From Paenibacillus contaminans (GTDB lineage Bacteria; Bacillota; Bacilli; Paenibacillales; NBRC-103111): a DNA stretch of 64,000 bases. Both the position numbers and the translations under genes were made by a program. Of the stretch, positions 1 through 9,636 are shown piece by piece (the stretch's first letter is position 1; each line of letters begins with the position of its first letter). The stretch spans positions 186,001 through 250,000 of the forward strand of contig NZ_QMFB01000011.1 of the NCBI RefSeq assembly GCF_003285015.1, given 5' to 3'. The notes under the pieces were generated by a model, which did not search any database, was not told where the DNA came from, and was given only the letters and a program-made list of their open reading frames with translations.

Positions 1-2563
1 GATCGTGCTTCGGAAGATTGCGCAGGTCTTTATAATCGCTGCTCAGATAGGTGTGAATCTGGCTCGGAACCTCTTCCGTTCCGTCGTACTTCAGGAAGTT
101 TTGCTCCAGCAAGGCATCCAGCTCAGGCAGCTGCTCATGCTTGGAAATATGCTGAATTTCCTTCATATAGTTAGGATGCAAGTCCTGGCGGGTTTGCGGC
201 TTCTTCAGCAGCTGCTGGCGGAGCCACTCGATCGCGCTGTTCTCGTCATTGACGAAAATCGACATTTGCACCATGTCCTTCGCCCTCAGCCTGCGTTTGT
301 CGTATTCCGCCATCTGCTTCTCCAGGAATATCATGCCGTCGCGCACGAGATACCGGTTTTCCAGCTGCTCCTGGAATTCGACCGAGGACAGCGGGATCAG
401 CCAGCCCTTTTGCACGAAATAAGCGACCATCCGGTCGTACAAAATACGCGGCGTCCGTTCGACGACGATCTCCGTGTAGCCGTCCGCACCCAAATATACC
501 GGCAGCCGTTCCAGATGCTCTTCGACGAACGTCCAAAGCAGATCCGAGCCGCTTACGATAGCCGTTTCGTCCAGGTTTCCCCGGTTCGGCTTGTACGCGG
601 AAATGACCAAATCCTGCTTGACCGCAGTCGAGGTGATCATGGCGTGGAACCCGCCGCGTTTCTTGTCCAGCGCATAAACGCTCGCGATAATATAGCCGGC
701 CTCCGTGATCGATTGCTGGATCGCATTCCAGACCTTCGCCTGCGTATTGGAAAATTCGACGGTAATCCATTTGCCCGGCTTCAAAATCCGGTAGCTTTCT
801 TTGAGACAAAGGGTCATCAGCCGTTTGTACTCTTCGATGTCTTTGTTTTGCGATTTATTTTCGATGGCCTCGGAGGCGTTGTTCGTCTTAAGCCCGAGCC
901 AGCTTTCCCTGACGAAATTCAATTCGGAGTACATAATATTGGCGCCGAAAGGCGGGTCGATAAAAATGTAATCCACGGACTCGTCGGGAATGGAAGTACG
1001 CGTGGCGCTTTGCGTCGAGATCGCATTGCCACCGTGCTGCCGCAGCGCCTTGACGATTTTGCCCGCTTGGAAAAACAGCTGATCGATAATATTGTTCTCC
1101 ACGTGCAGCGGCGGAAAATACAAAGCGTTGGCCATCGGCCCGACCAAAGCCCGGCTTCCATGCTGCGGCATAAACCGGTTCATCCGGTTTACCTTGGGCA
1201 GGATGCTCCCGAAAACGAACTGCTTCTCAAAGGTACGAATGTCGGCCTCTTCCTGAAACGCGCCCAGAAGCAGCAAAGACCTGCGGGAATAAAAATGATG
1301 CACATGCGTGACTCCGTACCGCAGCGGCTCCGACATTTTGACGCCGGTGGGCAGCGCTTCGACCGGATAAGCATAGCCGGCTTTCTCCATCAGCTCGCGG
1401 GCGGTTTGGATAATGAACAAATCCAGCTTGTCCGGCGTTTTTTGAAATCTTTTCTTATTGACGGAATAATTGATCAGCACCGGCACCTGCTTCGGCTGCT
1501 TGATTTCGGCACCCAGCAGACTGTCGAATTCCGTCGTCCACGCGCGGGTCATCGCATTCTTATCCGGGTAATTCGAGCCGCATTGATGGCAGGTAAACGA
1601 TTCCTTCAGCATTTTGTTCTCGTCATCCCAGCCGATTTCCCAATACGCATGCTCCGTCATGCACTCCGGACAAATATAAATGTCGCTCCACACGATATAA
1701 TTGACGGTGCCGAACCTGCCGCTGTTTTTGCGGTAAAAATCTTTGAAGCCGTTGCTTCGCGCAGCCGCTTTCAGCTCCTCGGCCATCGCATCCGCGGCAT
1801 CCGGGCTTTGGCCCTCGCTCAGCGTGGCGTACATCCACTGATGCTCGTCTTGGAACCGCTGCAGCTGGTCCTGCAAATTCGCTTCCAATTGCCTGGCGTC
1901 GGTCCGCTTATTGTAATTGTAAGAAATCATCGTTGCCGCAGGCGACAAATCCATGAGAAGCGTTTTTCTTTCGCCTATGCGCGAAAAAGGCTCCCATTCC
2001 TTATTATCGTTATACATATGGATGTCGCCCGCATCGTCTACCTTGTAGCCAAGCTCTTCCACGACCTCGCGGCTCCGGCAGAGCTGCGCGGCGACTCCCG
2101 TCATCCCCGTTCCGCAAAAACCGTCAAATATGATGTCGCCCGGCTCGGTATAGTTCAAAATATACCGCATGATCGCTTTGTAAGGCACCTTGGTGTGATA
2201 ACTATGGGCGTTATAGATCGCGTCGTTTTTGCCTTCCGCCACATCGGAGGCGAACGGCTTATAGCTCCGGGGCGCAAGTCCGGCCGGCCGGTTTTTCTCC
2301 CATTCCTCCATCATTTCCATAAACCACGGGTTCGGACAACACGTATAAAACGGCGGGTCGGACAAAGCCAATATGCGCTCGTCGTCCCCGACCGGATAGC
2401 CTTCCAGCTTCTTGAGCTCGGGCAGCTTCTTTCTTAATTCCTCGGTAAAATGCGCGCGCCGCGCTTCGTCGCTCGCAAAGGTCAAGCCAAGACAGGTCAC
2501 GGGACCCGTCGCAGCATCGTCGTTCATCTCGAATAGCAAGTCTTGCAAACCGTGTTCGTTCAT
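1..2563 (-). CDS. pglX: BREX type 3 DNA adenine methyltransferase PglX (PglXI, COG1743-like), 3' end outside window
   Basis: About 854 residues are visible before the gene leaves the window. The ATG at 2563 has GAAGGAG ten bases upstream, and that site overlaps the brxC stop, so the two genes are probably translationally coupled. Visible motifs: an N-terminal SDPPFYT (DPPF at residues 69-72), the S-adenosylmethionine site FDGFCGTGMTG (about 146-156), a zinc ribbon made of CPEC (298-301) and CHQC (325-328), and a second catalytic-type DPPF (536-539). This pattern fits the COG1743 adenine-specific methylases with a Zn ribbon. In BREX systems the methylase modifies the host's non-palindromic sites to mark self DNA and is also needed for phage exclusion. 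The brxF and brxC neighbours identify the system. The remaining type 3 genes (helicase brxHII, pglZ, brxA) would be expected beyond the left edge, which is inference. Confidence 0.85.
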   Translation of the reverse strand, partial: MNEHGLQDLLFEMNDDAATGPVTCLGLTFASDEARRAHFTEELRKKLPELKKLEGYPVGDDERILALSDPPFYTCCPNPWFMEMMEEWEKNRPAGLAPRSYKPFASDVAEGKNDAIYNAHSYHTKVPYKAIMRYILNYTEPGDIIFDGFCGTGMTGVAAQLCRSREVVEELGYKVDDAGDIHMYNDNKEWEPFSRIGERKTLLMDLSPAATMISYNYNKRTDARQLEANLQDQLQRFQDEHQWMYATLSEGQSPDAADAMAEELKAAARSNGFKDFYRKNSGRFGTVNYIVWSDIYICPECMTEHAYWEIGWDDENKMLKESFTCHQCGSNYPDKNAMTRAWTTEFDSLLGAEIKQPKQVPVLINYSVNKKRFQKTPDKLDLFIIQTARELMEKAGYAYPVEALPTGVKMSEPLRYGVTHVHHFYSRRSLLLLGAFQEEADIRTFEKQFVFGSILPKVNRMNRFMPQHGSRALVGPMANALYFPPLHVENNIIDQLFFQAGKIVKALRQHGGNAISTQSATRTSIPDESVDYIFIDPPFGANIMYSELNFVRESWLGLKTNNASEAIENKSQNKDIEEYKRLMTLCLKESYRILKPGKWITVEFSNTQAKVWNAIQQSITEAGYIIASVYALDKKRGGFHAMITSTAVKQDLVISAYKPNRGNLDETAIVSGSDLLWTFVEEHLERLPVYLGADGYTEIVVERTPRILYDRMVAYFVQKGWLIPLSSVEFQEQLENRYLVRDGMIFLEKQMAEYDKRRLRAKDMVQMSIFVNDENSAIEWLRQQLLKKPQTRQDLHPNYMKEIQHISKHEQLPELDALLEQNFLKYDGTEEVPSQIHTYLSSDYKDLRNLPKHD

Positions 2564-2570
2564 CGTTGCG

Positions 2571-5500
2571 TTACTCCTTCTTGAGCATGATGCGAATGCG
2601 ATTGGTTGCTTGGGCACCCACCTGTTCCCTGAGCAGCTGTTCGAAGCGGAGGCGCAGTTCCTCGACCGTAAGCGGATTTCCGTCCCCCGCCATTTGCAGC
2701 AGCCGGTTCAACGGCAATTCGACCTTATGAATGCCTTCCAAAACATCCTTGATCGTCTCCACCAAACGGTTGTCAGCCGGAATGGAGAACCGTCCTTCTT
2801 CCAGGAACGGCTTCAAGATTTGCACCTGCTCTTCCGTGAGCAGCCCCATATTTTCCTTTAGCTCGCTGTCGTTCAGATTGGTCAGCAGCGTACTAGTCCA
2901 GTTGTCCAACAGGCGCTCCAGCTCGTTCTCGAGCTGTTCGACGGTTATTTGCTGCGCATATTTCTCGTCCTTCGGACGATACCGGCAGTGCGGGCAAACC
3001 GGCGTATGCTCGAGATCGCTTTTTTGCAGCTGCCAGCATATTTTCAGCGCTTCCGATTTGATCCTCCACGTTTGCAGCTGCTGCGCAGGCAGGATCGGGA
3101 TTGCAGACAGCTTCTGCAGCGTATCGATTCGTCCGTCTCTTTTGAGCTGGTTCAGCTTGTTCTCATCCGTTGCCCCCAAACGTGAAGCGGCATGCTGCGC
3201 GTAATAAAAATCGATGTACCGCTTCTTCAATTGGCTGATCGCCTGAAGCTCCGATTGGCAATCTCCATCGGCTTTGAGAGCCTGGTATACGTTCTCGAGC
3301 GCTCTCTCCGCTTGGATATGCCAGTCGTCCGCGTTCGATATATGATTCATCGCGCTTACCATATAGTTCGCTTTGTGGGTCACTTGAGCCGCACGCTCGC
3401 GCCACTGCGAGAGCCGGTCCATCAAAGCGGCGTTTTGCCGCTGCTCCTCGATGTCGTCGATGCTTTTTCGGAAATTTTTCAGCTTGGCCGGCGTATCGAA
3501 CATTTGCAGACTTTGCAAAAAGGAATTGAAGCTTTGCAGCTTGCCTTGATATTCGCTCAGATCGTCATCCGATAATAGCGGAAGCTCCCATGTCGGGATT
3601 TTATCCTTGAGCTCGTGCTGCAGCTTCACCGCTTGGGTCAGCAACTGCTGAACCTTCGTCTGCAGCGTTTGGACGCCGTTCGTTTGAGCATCCGGCTGAA
3701 GCAAGCCGTGACTGATCTGAAACAGGTCGAACAAAACGCGCAGCTCGGCCAGCGGCAGGTCGCTCGGTTTCTTAATGTGGCTAAATTCCGCGATCCCTTC
3801 GGCTTTCAGTCCGATTAAGGGAAGGAACTTCATCGAGTCGTACGTTTCTCCATTAATCGTGATCACGATATCGCCCATAAATACAAGCGCCGCGAGAATA
3901 ATGCTCAAGAGCTCCGGCTCCAGCTGGAACGCCTTCGTTTTCTTGATCTCCCAATCCCCATGGGACTGCTGAATATCCAGTAGCTCGGCAGCGTTCAATA
4001 CTTGCCCGTGGCCCTTGTCGTTCAATAATCCCATTATCCATTGGGCATAGCCGGACCTTTGAACGCCCGTTTTCTCCCCGTCCAAGAGCACAAGGCCGTC
4101 CAAAATAATTTTGGCCGTCTTCGTCCGCGGATTCGAGATTTGCGTCAACGTTTCCGGGATGTATGTCTTCAGCATCGCTTCTCTCGTTATGCTGATGCTG
4201 CTAAGACGGAACGTCGGATATTCCGCATATTTTTCGTCGAACCAAGTCGTCAGGCAATCGTCCGCGGCAGCGTCGATGATTTCTCTCACCGAAGACATCG
4301 CAGGCGCCGAATAGCTCCAATCCGCGAGCTTTTTCGTGACCCCTCTATAGGTCATTTTGTACGCGGAAGGCATATGGACGACCAGCCAGTTCATGATTTT
4401 TTTCAGAAACTCGGCCGCTTTGTCCTCGAACAACTTCTTCGTAGCGCTTGAGGCTGTCGTCGCCATCTCTCTGGCACCGGCGTACGAACGCAGCGGCTGA
4501 TGGAACGCTTCGTCCTTCGTATCCAGCTTGAAAAACACTTCGTCCGGCTTCGCTTCATCCTTAAATTTCGGCGGATCGTACGGCTGCAGCATATAAATGT
4601 AAAAATCGCGCTCGGGCTGCGCCGTGGAGCGCTCATTGGGCGCGCCGAAGAACAAATAGCCCGGCCGCGTTATTTTGCGGGCATGCCAGTTCAGCTCGTG
4701 CTGCCATATGCGGAAGCCGGAAACGCAGCTGGCGGAGCCGTCATCCGTGAGCCGTTCGAGCACTTCGAAATAATAGCGGTCCAGCTGGTTGCCGACCAGC
4801 ATTTCCGCCTTCTCGGCAATGAGCGATTCGACGTCCGTCACTTTCTCCAAATCGAGATAATATTGGCCGTTGTCGCGGTTGAACGAGATGAATTGGTAGC
4901 TGACCGCCTTCATGATTTCATTAAGCGCCGCCTCGATTCGGGCATTCAGATTATCCGGATCCAAATCGACAAGCTCGTCGTACAAAAACAGCTGATCGCG
5001 CAGCTCGGCGGAAGAAACGCCAAGCTTTACTTTAATATCGTCCGTCGTCAGCCGGAACACGGACAGCGCGCGCACGATCCGTCTGGCGAGCGGCTTGTAG
5101 GAGGCTTTGCCTTTGACGAAGCCGTTCTCGATGCGGTCCATCAGGACATCCGACTTCTCCATGACCTCCCGAACATCCCGGTCCGTCCGCAGCGTCCGGT
5201 CACCCTGGATATACAGCCAATAGTTGTCGTATGAAACGACGCCCGGGCTGTTTTCCGGCACATCGGCGTCCAAAAGCTTCTCGATTTCCTCGCTGATCGT
5301 CGTGAGCGCCACGCGCTTTTCTACCACTCTTACATTCTCGAATGCGGACAAGTAAGAGGGGTGAATCGGGAACAATTCCGCAAACTTATCCATTCTCTCG
5401 CCAAGCTTGTCATATAACGGAGCGAACTTCTGCAAATGCTCGCGGATGAGCGCTTTTTGCCTGTCCGTCTTTCTGAGCAGCCGCTGGGAGACGACAAATT

Positions 5501-6251
5501 CGATATCCTCCCTAACGATAATGGCCTGCACGGTGCGTTCCTTGACCCGCCGCAGCTCCGCCGCCACAAATTGGAATTTCGGGTTATCGAACAGCATCTC
5601 CTGGACGCCCGTCATAAAACGGAATCGCGTATTCTGGCAAACCTCTCCCATCGCGCGCAAAAAGCCGAGATCGAGAATAAGCTCCTGCTCCTTGCGCGTG
5701 CGCAAGTAATCGAGCAGCTCGTCGATCACCAGCAAAAACCCGTGATCCGGATACATCTCGTGGAAGGCGGCCATCATTCTTTTCATTTCGTCTTTATTGC
5801 TTATAAGCGTCGATATGGCAGGCATCTCGTAATCCACGCCGATTTCCTGCATATATCTGGTCATTTCTTGGAACAATACCTCGCTAAGTGGCACCTGAAT
5901 CCCGTCGAATTCCACGCGAAGCACCTTAAATTTGCCTTCAATTTCTTTGGCATTCCCGGCTGTCCGTTCATTACGAATGTGAGCGCTCGTTCCCGGAAAT
6001 TCCGCAATCGCCGCGAGAACGCTCATCAAGTGCGATTTACCCGTACCGTAATTCCCGATGACCATGATGCCTTTATGATCGATCGGCCGTTCGAATTGAA
6101 GCTGCTCGATGACATCGTCGATCACATCCGCCATCCGCTCCGAAATGACATACGTATCGACAAGCTTTTGCGCCAACTGGTCTTCTACGGCGTCCTTCAG
6201 AACGACAACGGATTTGATCGGCTCGAATTGAATCAGCTCTCTGTACTTCAT
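2571..6251 (-). CDS. brxC: BREX type 3 P-loop ATPase BrxC
   Basis: A 1226-residue protein. I chose the ATG at 6251 (MKYRELIQFE) because GGGGGA lies about nine bases upstream; the frame is open further upstream but only through the end of brxF. The Walker A motif GNYGTGKS lies at residues 66-73 and the Walker B-like LLVIDE at about 173-178. A single CPHC pair occurs late in the protein. Length, motif positions and the preceding brxF match the large BrxC/PglY ATPases that are core BREX components. The exact biochemical role of BrxC in exclusion is not settled; ATP hydrolysis is inferred from the intact P-loop. It lies 19 bases after brxF and 7 bases before pglX, so the three genes form one operon. 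Confidence 0.85.
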   Translation of the reverse strand: MKYRELIQFEPIKSVVVLKDAVEDQLAQKLVDTYVISERMADVIDDVIEQLQFERPIDHKGIMVIGNYGTGKSHLMSVLAAIAEFPGTSAHIRNERTAGNAKEIEGKFKVLRVEFDGIQVPLSEVLFQEMTRYMQEIGVDYEMPAISTLISNKDEMKRMMAAFHEMYPDHGFLLVIDELLDYLRTRKEQELILDLGFLRAMGEVCQNTRFRFMTGVQEMLFDNPKFQFVAAELRRVKERTVQAIIVREDIEFVVSQRLLRKTDRQKALIREHLQKFAPLYDKLGERMDKFAELFPIHPSYLSAFENVRVVEKRVALTTISEEIEKLLDADVPENSPGVVSYDNYWLYIQGDRTLRTDRDVREVMEKSDVLMDRIENGFVKGKASYKPLARRIVRALSVFRLTTDDIKVKLGVSSAELRDQLFLYDELVDLDPDNLNARIEAALNEIMKAVSYQFISFNRDNGQYYLDLEKVTDVESLIAEKAEMLVGNQLDRYYFEVLERLTDDGSASCVSGFRIWQHELNWHARKITRPGYLFFGAPNERSTAQPERDFYIYMLQPYDPPKFKDEAKPDEVFFKLDTKDEAFHQPLRSYAGAREMATTASSATKKLFEDKAAEFLKKIMNWLVVHMPSAYKMTYRGVTKKLADWSYSAPAMSSVREIIDAAADDCLTTWFDEKYAEYPTFRLSSISITREAMLKTYIPETLTQISNPRTKTAKIILDGLVLLDGEKTGVQRSGYAQWIMGLLNDKGHGQVLNAAELLDIQQSHGDWEIKKTKAFQLEPELLSIILAALVFMGDIVITINGETYDSMKFLPLIGLKAEGIAEFSHIKKPSDLPLAELRVLFDLFQISHGLLQPDAQTNGVQTLQTKVQQLLTQAVKLQHELKDKIPTWELPLLSDDDLSEYQGKLQSFNSFLQSLQMFDTPAKLKNFRKSIDDIEEQRQNAALMDRLSQWRERAAQVTHKANYMVSAMNHISNADDWHIQAERALENVYQALKADGDCQSELQAISQLKKRYIDFYYAQHAASRLGATDENKLNQLKRDGRIDTLQKLSAIPILPAQQLQTWRIKSEALKICWQLQKSDLEHTPVCPHCRYRPKDEKYAQQITVEQLENELERLLDNWTSTLLTNLNDSELKENMGLLTEEQVQILKPFLEEGRFSIPADNRLVETIKDVLEGIHKVELPLNRLLQMAGDGNPLTVEELRLRFEQLLREQVGAQATNRIRIMLKKE

Positions 6252-6270
6252 GCAGAAAATTCCCCCGTGC

Positions 6271-6738
6271 TTAATATGGTAAAATGCAGCTGCCGTATTC
6301 GCCATTCGAATCATACTCCGGATGCTCCGGATCGGCATAATAAAGAACGCCTTGCTCCGCTCCGCCCGGCCATGCGACAAGTAAAACGATGTTCCCGCTG
6401 AGCGCTTCCAGCAGCTTAATCGGATTTTGCTTAAGTTCAAGGTCGAATAAGTATTCGATATGATATAGGCATACGACATCAGCCTTATATTCGTTGATAT
6501 GCCCGTTTATGGCTTGTTTTACGTGCTTCGCCACTTCATAGGGGCGCTTGTCCGGCGCGACGTGCCTGAGCTTGTCCGACAAAAGCAGGCTGACGTTGAT
6601 CGCCGCGATGCCCTCTCTCTCCATCTCGCCGGCGATCGCCGAAGCGCTCGCGGTTTCCGGTAGGAGAAACAACAGTTTATATCGCCTGCTGCGGACTCCG
6701 GCCATTTCCGCACGCAAACGTTCCAGCTTGCCGCTCAT
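6271..6738 (-). CDS. brxF: BREX type 3 protein BrxF with degenerate P-loop
   Basis: A 155-residue protein from the ATG at 6738; the frame extends to a TTG at 6771 (166 aa). I prefer the ATG because a likely -10 (TATGAT, complement of 6792-6797) would leave the TTG almost no leader. The body matches the small BREX-3 P-loop protein from memory of the family: an INVSLLLSD strand, an IEYLFDLELKQNP stretch, then a strand ending VAWPGG and the C-terminal YADPEHPEY. The oddity is at the nucleotide site. Where the family normally has a GxxGxGKT loop after the first strand, this protein reads FLLPETASAS, with no lysine or glycine signature. It is probably the first gene of the operon. Function is assigned by similarity and context only. 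Confidence 0.75.
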   Translation of the reverse strand: MSGKLERLRAEMAGVRSRRYKLLFLLPETASASAIAGEMEREGIAAINVSLLLSDKLRHVAPDKRPYEVAKHVKQAINGHINEYKADVVCLYHIEYLFDLELKQNPIKLLEALSGNIVLLVAWPGGAEQGVLYYADPEHPEYDSNGEYGSCILPY

Positions 6739-6784
6739 GCGTTTCACCGCTTTCGGGTTCTCTCCCGGCAATAAGCTTTGCCTA

Positions 6785-6995
6785 TTCCACTATCATACCA
6801 TATTTGCATGCTTTAGCTTTATTGGAAGATGGTTCTTTTGGCATGTGAGGCGGTTGCGGATTTTATATTTTTCTCGGAATAAAGAAAACAAGAAATGTGA
6901 TAAGATAGGCTAAATAAGGAAACATTGCGGCTCTTATTAATTGATAACGCTTACCGCTAACGCTAAGCAGCTTGTTTACTACGGAGGGAATACAA
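6785..6995. promoter_or_regulatory. Divergent promoter region between brxF and AraC regulator
   Basis: About 210 bases separate the leftward BREX operon from the rightward AraC regulator. The complement of 6792-6797 reads TATGAT and is a plausible -10 for brxF; its -35 is weak. Near 6946-6965 the related strings ACGCTTACCGC and ACGCTAAGC lie close together. The SD GGAGGG at 6983-6988 serves the regulator. Confidence 0.35.
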
Positions 6996-9284
6996 ATGAC
7001 AATTTGGAGGAGAACCGTAAAAACGTTGATCAACCTGCCTTATAGACGCAAGCTTTATGTGTATTCCGTCGTTTTAAGCCTCGTTCCGGTGCTTGCGCTA
7101 GGGCTCGTTTCCTCGTACGTGTCTACTAACAGCATTCAGGAAGAGGTGGAACGGAACCAACGGATTATTTTGCAGCAGTTGGAGACGCAGGTAGATACTT
7201 TTCTCATGAGTCTTGACCAAGCCTCCTTGCAGCTTTCCAATAACGGGGTTATTCAAAAATCTCTGGATACAGGAGTCGCGAAAGATCGTGTGGAGTCTAC
7301 CCTGTCCATGATGGATGTAATCGAGAAAGCGATCGGCTACTCGGAAATCAAATTCGAAGTATCGCTTTATTTCAATAAATACGGCGTCGTTTACTCCTCC
7401 AAGCAAGGAATCATGCGCGAATTGGATGCTCCGTACAGCGACATCGTGCGTTCGGAAACGATCAAGCCTTTTGCGGCAACGGTCATTCCGGCCAATACGT
7501 ATGCCAACATGCCGGAGATGATGCTCATACGCACGGTTCCGCTTCAATCGTCGAACCCGGACGGCTTCGTGATGCTTCATTTGGACATGAACAAATTGAA
7601 GATTTATCTCGATCGTTTGGACCTGGGCGGCAACCGGAAGCTCTGGATCGTTGACGAAAAAGGCATTGTCGTAACCAGCAAAGAGGAACAAGAGATCGGA
7701 ACGAATCTGGCCGCCGACTCCGGATTGTTCGAATATGTAAACAACCCTCAGCTGAGCGGAACCGTTGCGTTCGGGAAGGAGACATTCAGAGCCTCCTCGT
7801 TCAAATCCTCCTTCAACGGATGGACGTACATGGCTTTAACCCCAACAAGGGAACTATCCTATAAAGCCGACGATATCCGAAAAATGATGTGGATCCTAAT
7901 GGGAGCGCTGGCCGCCGCGTGGGCCTTGCTGGCCGTCTACAGTACGAGACGCCTTTACTTTCCTATTCAAAGGCTCGTTCGCAAGCTGACTTCCGCGGAC
8001 GGCGACAAGTCGGAGGACGGGCTGCAGCTCATCGACAACTACATGAGCGGCGTGATCGCAACCAACGAGCACTTGAAGACCGAGCTTGGCCTCCATCAAC
8101 GGGAAAACCTTTACCGGAGGCTGCTGCACGGCGAAGTGAGCCATAAAGAATTTCGGGATTTTGCCGAGCAATACGACATAACCTTGAAAGGCAGCTGGTT
8201 TATCGTTTGTGTGATCGATGTGGATCATTACGCCGCTTTCCAGCAGACATACAAAGACAAGGACCGCTTTCTGATCATGTATGCCTTAAGGAATTTGGTC
8301 GAGGAGCAGAGTCAAGCGCTTCCATCCTATGTGACGGTATCCCCGAAGCCGGGACAAGTCGTTATCGTCATCGGTTCGGACGAGGTAGGCCTGCAAACGG
8401 CGGAGACCGTCCGGCAAACCAGCAGAAATATCCGAGAAAACGTCAAAACCTATTTTTCCTTCACGGTGTCGACCGTAGTCAGCAACGCCCGCCAAGCGTA
8501 TTCAAGCATAAACGAGTCGTATCTGGAAGCGCTGGAGCTGCTTGAATACCGCTGGATGCTCGGTCCGAACCGGGATATTGCGTCCGACGAGCTGGAGCCT
8601 TCCTTAAAACGTTCCTACCGGCTATTGTTCGAACGGAAGGACGCGGTGATGGAAAGCGTCAAACAAGGGGATTACGACAAAGCGCGCGTCAACTTGAAGC
8701 AAATGGTCGATGCGGTTCCGCGGTCCCTGCAGCATGCGGAAGCGGTCCTCGGTTTTTTCTCTTACTTAATCGGAGAGATCGAGCTGTATCTCGGTGAAAA
8801 CGGCTACTCGCTGAACGACAGGTTCGAATATGACGTTCTGGAGCATTTGTACCAGTCCGCCTCCTTGAACGAGGTCCATGCCTGGCTCTCGGAGCATATT
8901 ATCCCAGCTGTGGAGCACTTGATCGGAAGCCGAAACATGTCGAGGCAGAAACAGATCGTCCCTCAGATGATGGCGTATATTCAAGAGCATTACGAGACCG
9001 ATCTATCGCTGCAGCAGCTGTCCGACCGTTTCGGCGTCTCCATTCCGGTACTAAGCAAAATGTTTAAAGAAGAAACCGGCCTCAACTATCTCGACTATCT
9101 CATTCGGTTCCGCATGGAAAAGGCTTGCGAGTGGCTCATGCAAACGGACATGCCGATTAAAGAAATTACGGACCGGCTCCGTTATACGACTGTCCAAAAT
9201 TTCAGCCGTATTTTTAAGCAGGTCATAGGCGTCCCTCCGGGCAATTACCGCAAAATGCACAGAGGAGAACAAGCACAGCCCTGA
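6996..9284 (+). CDS. AraC-family regulator with extracellular sensor region
   Basis: A 762-residue protein. The ATG at 6996 follows GGAGGG with seven bases between; an upstream TTG at 6972 has no good ribosome site. Layout: a membrane segment at about 21-43, an extracellular Cache-like region of roughly 250 residues, a second membrane segment around 300-320 (MWILMGALAAAWALLAV), a cytoplasmic linker, and a C-terminal AraC DNA-binding domain of two helix-turn-helix units (from about residue 660, including DLSLQQLSDRFGVS). Such proteins are typical of Paenibacillus sugar loci and directly couple an outside signal to transcription. It sits immediately before a lipoprotein/permease/heparinase-like operon in the same direction, which is its likely target. 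The ligand is unknown. Confidence 0.85.
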   Translation: MTIWRRTVKTLINLPYRRKLYVYSVVLSLVPVLALGLVSSYVSTNSIQEEVERNQRIILQQLETQVDTFLMSLDQASLQLSNNGVIQKSLDTGVAKDRVESTLSMMDVIEKAIGYSEIKFEVSLYFNKYGVVYSSKQGIMRELDAPYSDIVRSETIKPFAATVIPANTYANMPEMMLIRTVPLQSSNPDGFVMLHLDMNKLKIYLDRLDLGGNRKLWIVDEKGIVVTSKEEQEIGTNLAADSGLFEYVNNPQLSGTVAFGKETFRASSFKSSFNGWTYMALTPTRELSYKADDIRKMMWILMGALAAAWALLAVYSTRRLYFPIQRLVRKLTSADGDKSEDGLQLIDNYMSGVIATNEHLKTELGLHQRENLYRRLLHGEVSHKEFRDFAEQYDITLKGSWFIVCVIDVDHYAAFQQTYKDKDRFLIMYALRNLVEEQSQALPSYVTVSPKPGQVVIVIGSDEVGLQTAETVRQTSRNIRENVKTYFSFTVSTVVSNARQAYSSINESYLEALELLEYRWMLGPNRDIASDELEPSLKRSYRLLFERKDAVMESVKQGDYDKARVNLKQMVDAVPRSLQHAEAVLGFFSYLIGEIELYLGENGYSLNDRFEYDVLEHLYQSASLNEVHAWLSEHIIPAVEHLIGSRNMSRQKQIVPQMMAYIQEHYETDLSLQQLSDRFGVSIPVLSKMFKEETGLNYLDYLIRFRMEKACEWLMQTDMPIKEITDRLRYTTVQNFSRIFKQVIGVPPGNYRKMHRGEQAQP

Positions 9285-9305
9285 ACGCAGCCGTTCAGGG
9301 TTTTT
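9279..9305 (+). terminator. Rho-independent terminator of AraC gene
   Basis: CCCTGAACG at 9279-9287 pairs perfectly with CGTTCAGGG at 9292-9300, with a 4-base loop, followed by TTTTT. The stem starts inside the last codons of the regulator, so transporter genes downstream need their own promoter. Confidence 0.9.
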
Positions 9306-9451
9306 ATCTTTATTTCCCGAAAGACGCCTTCCGTTCGCCGCTTATCCTATGAATATCCCTTTAACGGCGCGGTTTCCCGGGTTATTAAAAAAAGATAATT
9401 GTGTTTCAAAATACGGGATGGGAAGATAACTCACGAAGAAACGCCGCTCAA

Positions 9452-9535
9452 GGGCGTGTCTGAATACTCCGAGGGAAAAAGCATAGGGCGAAAAGGCGGT
9501 GAAAGATGACCCCGAGCAGGTTTTCAGACACGACC
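9452..9535 (+). repeat. Short copy (84 bp) of GGGCGTGTCTGA inverted-repeat element
   Basis: It begins GGGCGTGTCTGAA and ends with the inverse of GGTCGTGTCTGAAAA, giving near-perfect 13-base terminal inverted repeats. The inner part, GGCGAAAAGGCGGTGAAAGA and flanking GAGGG/CCCGAG, also occurs in the longer copy at 52374-52534, so this copy looks like an internal deletion. No coding capacity. It lies about 100 bases upstream of a solute-binding-protein gene, in the stretch 9306-9636 that otherwise holds no gene. Confidence 0.75.
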
Positions 9536-9636
9536 TAGGGAAGGAGAGACGGATGGAGGCATGCTGCGGCGGTCGAGCTTCAGAATCAAGCTTTATCATG
9601 AGCGATTGACAGATTGAACTCAAGTGGGGGTGCCAA

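Noticed and set aside
5..2437. Long open frame on the plus strand (810 codons)
   Set aside because: It is antisense to the methylase, has no ribosome site or domain, and the minus-strand frame carries clear DPPF, SAM-site and zinc-ribbon motifs.
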